64,000 bases of DNA, taken from the NCBI GenBank assembly GCA_025267735.1, contig CM046294.1, positions 38,501,570-38,565,569 of the forward strand, read 5' to 3'. Positions within the stretch are counted from its first letter, which is position 1, and every line of letters starts with the position of its first letter. A model generated the notes under the pieces. The model worked only from the letters and a program-made list of their open reading frames with translations, did no database searches and was not told the DNA's origin. This document shows, piece after piece, positions 58,230-64,000 of this stretch. The translations under genes and the position numbers were made by a program. The stretch comes from Mactra quadrangularis. Lineage: Eukaryota; Mollusca; Bivalvia; Venerida; Mactridae.

Positions 58230-60560
58230 GATATTCGTTATGTTAATATGTTCGCACTCTAAAACTCTTGATATCTTGATATTATAAAATGAGCACATGT
58301 ATAAACGTTACATGCAATGTAATATGAATACTATTGTATTTGTTTAACAAATATGTTTTATATATTCATAACTCATTTCAATAGTTCATAGTTTAATTAC
58401 AAGTTCTATTATCATTTTACTTTTGACTGTTAGGAGCGATTTATTTGTATTGAAATATGAAAAGATTATAAACATGTTCTTTAATTTGAAAGACTTTAAT
58501 AAGAGTTTATTCAAAACGCAAAATATTAACTTCCTCAATTATGGTTTATGCTTAAATAGAAAAGTATTCAATATGTACAGTATAACGTTGATTTAAGCGA
58601 AAGAATAATTGTTTACTTTTGGAGGAAAATAGAAATTCAAATTTTAATTTCAATTGCCTACTTATAATATTTAAATCTTTTTGGGAAGTTTTAAATGAAT
58701 ATAATTCAGAAAATTTCATCAGCATTTTATACCAGTCAAACCAATATTAAGCGATTTAGGGACACACTTATATCATCTACTCGTATTCAATTTAAAGAAA
58801 TCATGTCTAATGTAGTGTAATGTGAACTTAAAGCCACATAATTGCAATTGTTTTGGGATATAATGACAGTTATCATAAACATACTCCCTGGAATGACTAG
58901 ATTCCTAAAGATAAACCAGTTACTAAGCATATAACCATGCCAATGTCTGAAATCTGTCCTGCTTGTCATTGACGGAAACGAGAAAGAGGCGTAGGAATTC
59001 AAAATATAAAAAATATCTATTGATAGTAAATATTCTGTAGATTTTTTCAATGTAAAAATAATTCATTAAATGTCGTAAACAATTTAATAAAAAAATCGAA
59101 AAATAGGTAGAGTATTTGTAAGCATTTGTGATAATTTATTTGATGTTTTCATGCGTTACATTTTGTAACATTACCTTTTAGAGCTGATTACCCCTTTCTG
59201 AAAAACCAATTGCATACATTGATTCTATTTGAATGAATATAGAATTGCGTCTGCCAGTTTAACTCAATTTGTAATAGTTTGACAACATGACCGGTATGCG
59301 TTTGTTTAAACAGTAAAAATATTAATGTAATATATGCAAGAGGGCCAATCGTTTTATAGACATACAGACAGACAAATTTCATATACAATTTTGTAACATG
59401 ATACATGTACATGTGTTCGTACAAGTACCTCACATTCTACCGTACTAGGTGAGCTTGGGTGCTTTCCATTATATATCATTTTTAAATAAATAGCTTTAAA
59501 ATATTGGATCAAAATTAATAATACCCAAAATTCATCACCATACCAGGCTTAAAGAGATCAATGTAACATTAATGAAGTAAATAATAAAAAAACTAGTGTT
59601 AACACTCTCCAACAAACTTTAGAGAATTTAGGACTTGCGTATCTTTTTAACAGTAATATTCTAAATAACTATCATGAAAAGTTACTGAAGCTAAGACATG
59701 GCAAAATGATATAAAAAAATAACTAAAATAGATATATTGCAAAATGTATACAACTGAATATACTTTCAAAAAATAGATTGACATAGTTAAATTGGATGTA
59801 TTCGAAAAGAACTTACTCGATTCAGACTTGGTTCAATTTAGAAATTGAAGTAGGACGCCATAATGGAACAATATTGCAACAAAGAATATGCCAAATATGC
59901 TCACAAAATGCCATAGAAACTGAATTCCATTTTTTAATGTGTTGCCAATCAGCTCTAACTAAATGTTTTAAACAAACATATTTGCCTTCACTAAATAAAT
60001 TTTACTATTTTACGGCGAAAAAATGAACCTCCATTGGACAAAATGTCAAAATGCATTTACCTCTCTATGACATTTAGGATAGTCAAGTTAGCATCTATTC
60101 TTAATGCCTGGACATTTTAATGTAATAATGCAATAATGTATTTGACTCTATTCCAATTTACATAATACACACACGTACACACAATCAACGTTCAGCTTAT
60201 TTTTAAGTCTTATTGTTTTCTTGCCAAATATGTATTTCTATTTATTTAAAACTGACCATAGACTAAACACAATTTACATGTCACCCTGTCATCTAAATAC
60301 AAGTATTAATCATTTAAACAATTTTAGTTACTGAAACGGGTAACACTCTGTCATCTGAATAAAATTAATCATTTAAACAGTATTTAGTTACTGAAACGGG
60401 TATCACCCTGTCCTCTGGGTAAAATTAATCACTTAAACAGTATTAAGTTACTGCAACGGGTAACACCCTGTCATCTGAATAAAATTAATCATTTAAACAG
60501 TATTTATCCACTGAAAGGGGTAGCACCCCTGTCATCTGAGTAAAATTAATCATTTAAACC
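58230..60560 (+). repeat. Unit-end repeat U2 with RT-tail remnant and minisatellite
   Basis: Colinear with 26090-28590. It includes a clearer post-RT remnant at 59570-60030 (FNLEIEVGRHNGT, RICQIC, TEFHFLMCC), the C-terminal end of a non-LTR retrotransposon reading frame, and the ~60-bp minisatellite at 60281-60560. Confidence 0.8.
60281..60560. repeat. ~60-bp minisatellite, unit 2
   Basis: About five copies, same unit as at 28271-28585, directly abutting the next minisatellite. Confidence 0.9.
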
Positions 60561-61100
60561 TTCTTGGTGGAGGCAGACCTTTGGAGTAGGCAGACCTTTG
60601 GTGTAGGCAGACCTTTTGTGTAGGCAGACCTTTTTGGTGTAAGCAGACCTTTGGTGTAGGCAGACCTTTTTGGTGGAGGCAGACCTTTGGTGTAGGCAGA
60701 CCTTTGGTGTAGGCAGACCTTTTGTGTAGGCAGACCTTTTTGGTGTAAGCAGACCTTTGGTGTAGGCAGACCTTTGGTGTAGCAGAACTTCTTTGGTGAA
60801 GAGGACCTTCTTTGGTGAAGCGGACCTTCTTTGGTGAAGTGGACTTTCTTTGGTGAAGAGGACCTTCTTTGGTGACGCGGACCTTCTTTGGTGAAGTGGA
60901 CTTTCTTGGTGAAGAGTACCTTCTTTGGTGAAGTGGACTTTCTTTGGTGAAGAGGACCTTCTTTGGTGAAGCGGACCTTCTTTGGTGAAGTGGACTTTCT
61001 TGGTGAAGAGGACCTTCTTTGGTGAAGAGGACATTCTTTGGTGAAGCGGACATTCATCGGTGAAGCGGACCTTCTTTGGTGAAGCAGACCTTTCTTATAG
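60560..61100. repeat. Two-family 17/19-bp minisatellite
   Basis: The left part (60560-60785) uses TTTGGTGTAGGCAGACC-type units and the right part (60785-61100) uses CTTCTTTGGTGAAGNGGAC units of 19 bp. Because 19 is not a multiple of 3 and the unit has no stop on the minus strand, all three minus frames are open for over 160 codons. Confidence 0.9.
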
Positions 61101-61309
61101 GCAGACCTTATAAAACGGCTGACATAGCAAAGACCTCAGAAAGATAGTCATAATATACTCACACAAATAGCTTGTTAAAGTATTTACACCGAAATTCTTG
61201 ACACTGGGGACATTCGTGAATATGTGTTTACGTAATTTTTAAGTATAGTTTATGATACGTTGTACCAACAGAACAGTAATGTAATGATTACACGTTCATA
61301 TAGTTCATT

Positions 61310-63310
61310 TTTCTCTCAACCGTCTACACATGATTACTCGCACGGTGACTTCGTATGTGAAAATGTTCTTATTTTAATAATCTCGATATTGCGATAGGCC
61401 CGTATTCCATTCATACGGAAGCGGAGTGAACTTTTAGCGTGAGTTTGAAGCTTGAACGAGAGACGATCACATTATTCACTTCATCCAGTTAGCGTGTAAA
61501 CAATTGTTTCCATGTGTAAAGTCATCCGTAATGGCATAATAATTTAATATTTGAAATTTGGTATAACATCAGAATGGTCATAAGCATGCTTGCTAAAAAG
61601 TACACCCACATAAATTAAATTGGTTGCAACTAATATTAATTTTTGTTAGGGGTTCCTTTCATGCCTGGAATGTAAAGAGAGTCAGAAAAGTCTGCAACAA
61701 ATGGTCTTCGATGTCTGTGTCCCTGTACTCCATTAAGGACTAGTCGTACAGAACAGGGCATTTGCTGATGAGTTCAATTAGTTTTCTGTTGCATCTGGCG
61801 TAGATAGAGGACCTTTCATTGTGGCAATGTTAATGACGCGCGTGAACGTGAAATCACTTCATTTAGCGATCGGTTTCACGCTCGCGTTACACGGTCACAT
61901 GTCATAAATTTGCGTTTCTCGATCACGTCGCACTCACGCTGATGAGGAAAACGGCCGATATTCCATTCATACGGGAGCGCGACATGAAAGTTTAGCGTGA
62001 GCGTGAAACTTGAACGTGAGGCGTGAGTATTCACGCTCACACTATTCCATTCATCAGGTTAGCGTGAAAACAATTGTTTCGTCCATTTTTATTGGACATG
62101 TAATGGCACAATAATTTAGTAGTTAAATTTTGTAATTGCAACAGAATAGTATTGTAGTGCTTGCAAAACTGCACACACTTAAATTGATATTGTTTTGTAA
62201 ATGAAAATAATTCTTGTGTGGTGTACCTTTCAAGCCAGAAATGTTAAGGGAGACATCAATTGTCTGCTACACCCGGTCTTTGATGTTTGTGTTCCTGTAC
62301 ATCTTTAGAAATGGGTCGTACAGAATAAGGCATTTTCTAATTGCTTCAAAGTTTTTTATTTGCATCCGGCAAAGACAGAGGACCTTTCATGGTGACTCTC
62401 ATTCGTGAATGCCGTGCGTGAACTTGAAAAATCGCTACATGTAGCGTTCGGTTTCACGCTCGCGTTACACGGTCACATGTCATAATATAGCGTTTCACAC
62501 TCATGTCGCGCTCATGCCGATAAGGAATACATGCAATAGAAAAGTGTGTGTTTGTTTTTTCATGTTTGTGCTGCACGTGTACGCTACACGTTCCCCTATA
62601 AATGGCCATAGCATGTATTCAGTCACTGTAAAATTATTCATTCGTTGATAGTTGAGAAAAAAAAAACAAAAAAAAACGGATTACATACATAAGTCGTACT
62701 TGTGAACTATGCGTGGCCCTTACAAAAAGTAGATTTAATATTATAGAATGAGTTAAAACGTTGCTTAATATGTAATATGAATAAGAAAACCTTTTTTAAA
62801 TAGGTATATGTCATGTATCCATATCTCATTTTAAATTTGCATAGATTTATTTAACGATCCGTTGATATATTTTCTTTTGAATTTGTCAGGAGCGATCGGT
62901 TTGTACTGATGTATGAAAAGATTGTACAACTTGTTTTTTTTATTTGTAGGACTTTAGTAAGAGTTTTTTTTCAAAACGCACAATATTAACTTCCTGATTT
63001 ATGATTTTATTTTTTAATAGAGAACATACAAGTAGTCAATATGTACAGCATAACGTAGTTTTAAGTGAAGTAATATTTATTTACCTTTGGTGGAAAAATA
63101 TCTTTAGAAATTAACTTAAATTTTAATTGCTTACTTACAATATTTAAATAAATCTATTTGTTTTTGAGAGAATATAATTCAGAAAATATTATTAATTGAT
63201 ACAAAAATTAAGCATTTTAATACCAGTCAAACCAATTTTAAGCGATTTAAGGTAACTTTTATATATTCTACTCGTAATCAATTAAAAGAAATCATTACTA
63301 ATATTATGTC
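61310..63310. repeat. Third, interrupted copy of the unit-end repeat
   Basis: 61310-61397 and 62590-63310 align with 26080-26900 (GACTTCGTATGT...AAAATGTTC, GCATGTATT-AGTC, and the CAGCATAACGT block). The two parts are separated by the tandem ~560-bp elements. Confidence 0.65.
61398..62530. repeat. Tandem pair of ~560-bp elements
   Basis: 61398-61952 and 61953-62530 align to each other throughout (CCATTCATACGG, GTTAGCGTG, AGAGGACCTTTCAT, GGTTTCACGCTCGCGTTACACGG). The ends of each are imperfect inverted repeats around ATTCC...AGCGTGAG. Probably a non-autonomous DNA element present as a tandem dimer. Confidence 0.7.
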
Positions 63311-64000
63311 GGCCCAGTAGAGAAAAACGTCTAAAAAATAGGTTCGCTCTACTCATCGGTATAACAGCAATATTTTGATGTTTTTATAGAAAAAAATATG
63401 CTCTTTTTCAAATTTTGGGACAGGAAGATGCTATTGGCCAAAAACCGAAGACGTCTATAATTTCTAAAAACTCGCCTTTAAATTTTAAAACGCATTGCGC
63501 GCTTATTTTTTCATATCTCGAACAAATAAATATGCTTCTAATTTGTGATATTCTTTGACTTTAAGATTTTATAAATGTTTTAAAAATAATCTGGCGCTGG
63601 AAACACTGATCATCAAAACAAACGATTACGTCACAGTTTTACCATTTTCTGAAGTATAAGTTTTAAACGTCATTAATTCTATATTCTAAATTACTTTTCT
63701 AAAAATCGAATGCATGGAAGTTTTGACGACATTATGAAGGTTAAAAATATAAATTTGAAAAATACTTTATGATAAAAACATTAGCGAATACCAGCTCCCT
63801 AACCAACCCTTACCAGTCGCAGTTTTTGCATGTAATCCTGCAGTAAAGTGCCATATGTAAGGTGAACCCTGTACTTGAGTTCCCACAAAGTTTTTTTGCA
63901 GTGTACATGCCTAGATTTCGATTAATGATATCTTATCTTTCTTGAAAAAATTGCATAATATGCTAATTAAGTCCGCCATTATCGAAATTCCGTTTTCCCT
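63310..64000. other. Unassigned non-coding DNA at window end
   Basis: No gene recognised. It may be the start of another repeat that continues beyond the window. Confidence 0.4.

Larger units (their letters stand above)
32560..60560. repeat. Segmental duplication unit 2
   Basis: Colinear with 3.5-28.6 kb. Similarity is highest over about 34.4-40.7 kb (gene 3' end, tail introns and downstream DNA) and much lower over the ectodomain introns. It holds a private 3.45-kb foldback insertion (40.9-44.4 kb) and two Ig exons absent from unit 1. Confidence 0.85.

Noticed and set aside
60546..61057. Three overlapping minus-strand reading frames of 162-167 codons
   Set aside because: They are the same 17/19-bp minisatellite read in three frames. 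No independent sign of a gene.

Overview
The window looks like animal nuclear DNA, most likely from a bivalve mollusc. It is AT-rich, its genes are split by GT-AG introns, and it is full of degenerate non-LTR and LTR retrotransposons, tRNA-derived SINEs, MITEs and minisatellites. No bacterial-style operon is present. The species assignment is inference from general character, not from a diagnostic gene.

The core is a tandem segmental duplication. Unit 1 spans about 3.5-28.6 kb and unit 2 about 32.6-60.6 kb. Each unit holds, on the minus strand, one intact multi-exon gene for a type I transmembrane immunoglobulin-superfamily receptor. IgSF-1 has 17 coding exons (CDS 21810 to 7683, 1161 aa) with signal peptide, 8 Ig-like domains, one FN3 domain, a transmembrane helix and a 182-residue tail. 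IgSF-2 has 19 coding exons (52919 to 37079, 1376 aa) with the same layout plus two extra Ig exons. I rebuilt both by following splice sites: every junction is GT-AG, ectodomain introns are all phase 1, and every exon length keeps frame. The tails carry tyrosine motifs typical of immune-type signalling receptors: NPMY, YENV, a proline-rich segment, a canonical ITIM (LIYADL) and an ITSM-like TPYDLV. The tails differ at about 7 of 182 residues and even their introns align, whereas the ectodomains and their introns are much more diverged, with a sharp break at the transmembrane exon. This resembles a paired or diversifying receptor family.

Outside the receptors, 0.35-2.64 kb carries a broken B-box/NHL (TRIM-like) gene. 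A decayed Ty3-type LTR element (22.0-25.3 kb) lies directly upstream of IgSF-1 in the same orientation. It holds gag, TatD-nuclease-like and integrase remnants, and its 3' LTR may supply the promoter and a spliced 5'UTR exon of IgSF-1. An internally deleted non-LTR element sits in an IgSF-1 intron (12.7-14.8 kb) and a 3.45-kb foldback element sits in an IgSF-2 intron (40.9-44.4 kb). Both have matching shorter introns in the other paralogue, so they were probably inserted after duplication. The distal end (60.3-63.3 kb) holds two minisatellites, a tandem pair of ~560-bp elements and part of a third copy of the unit-end repeat, so the array may continue past the window.
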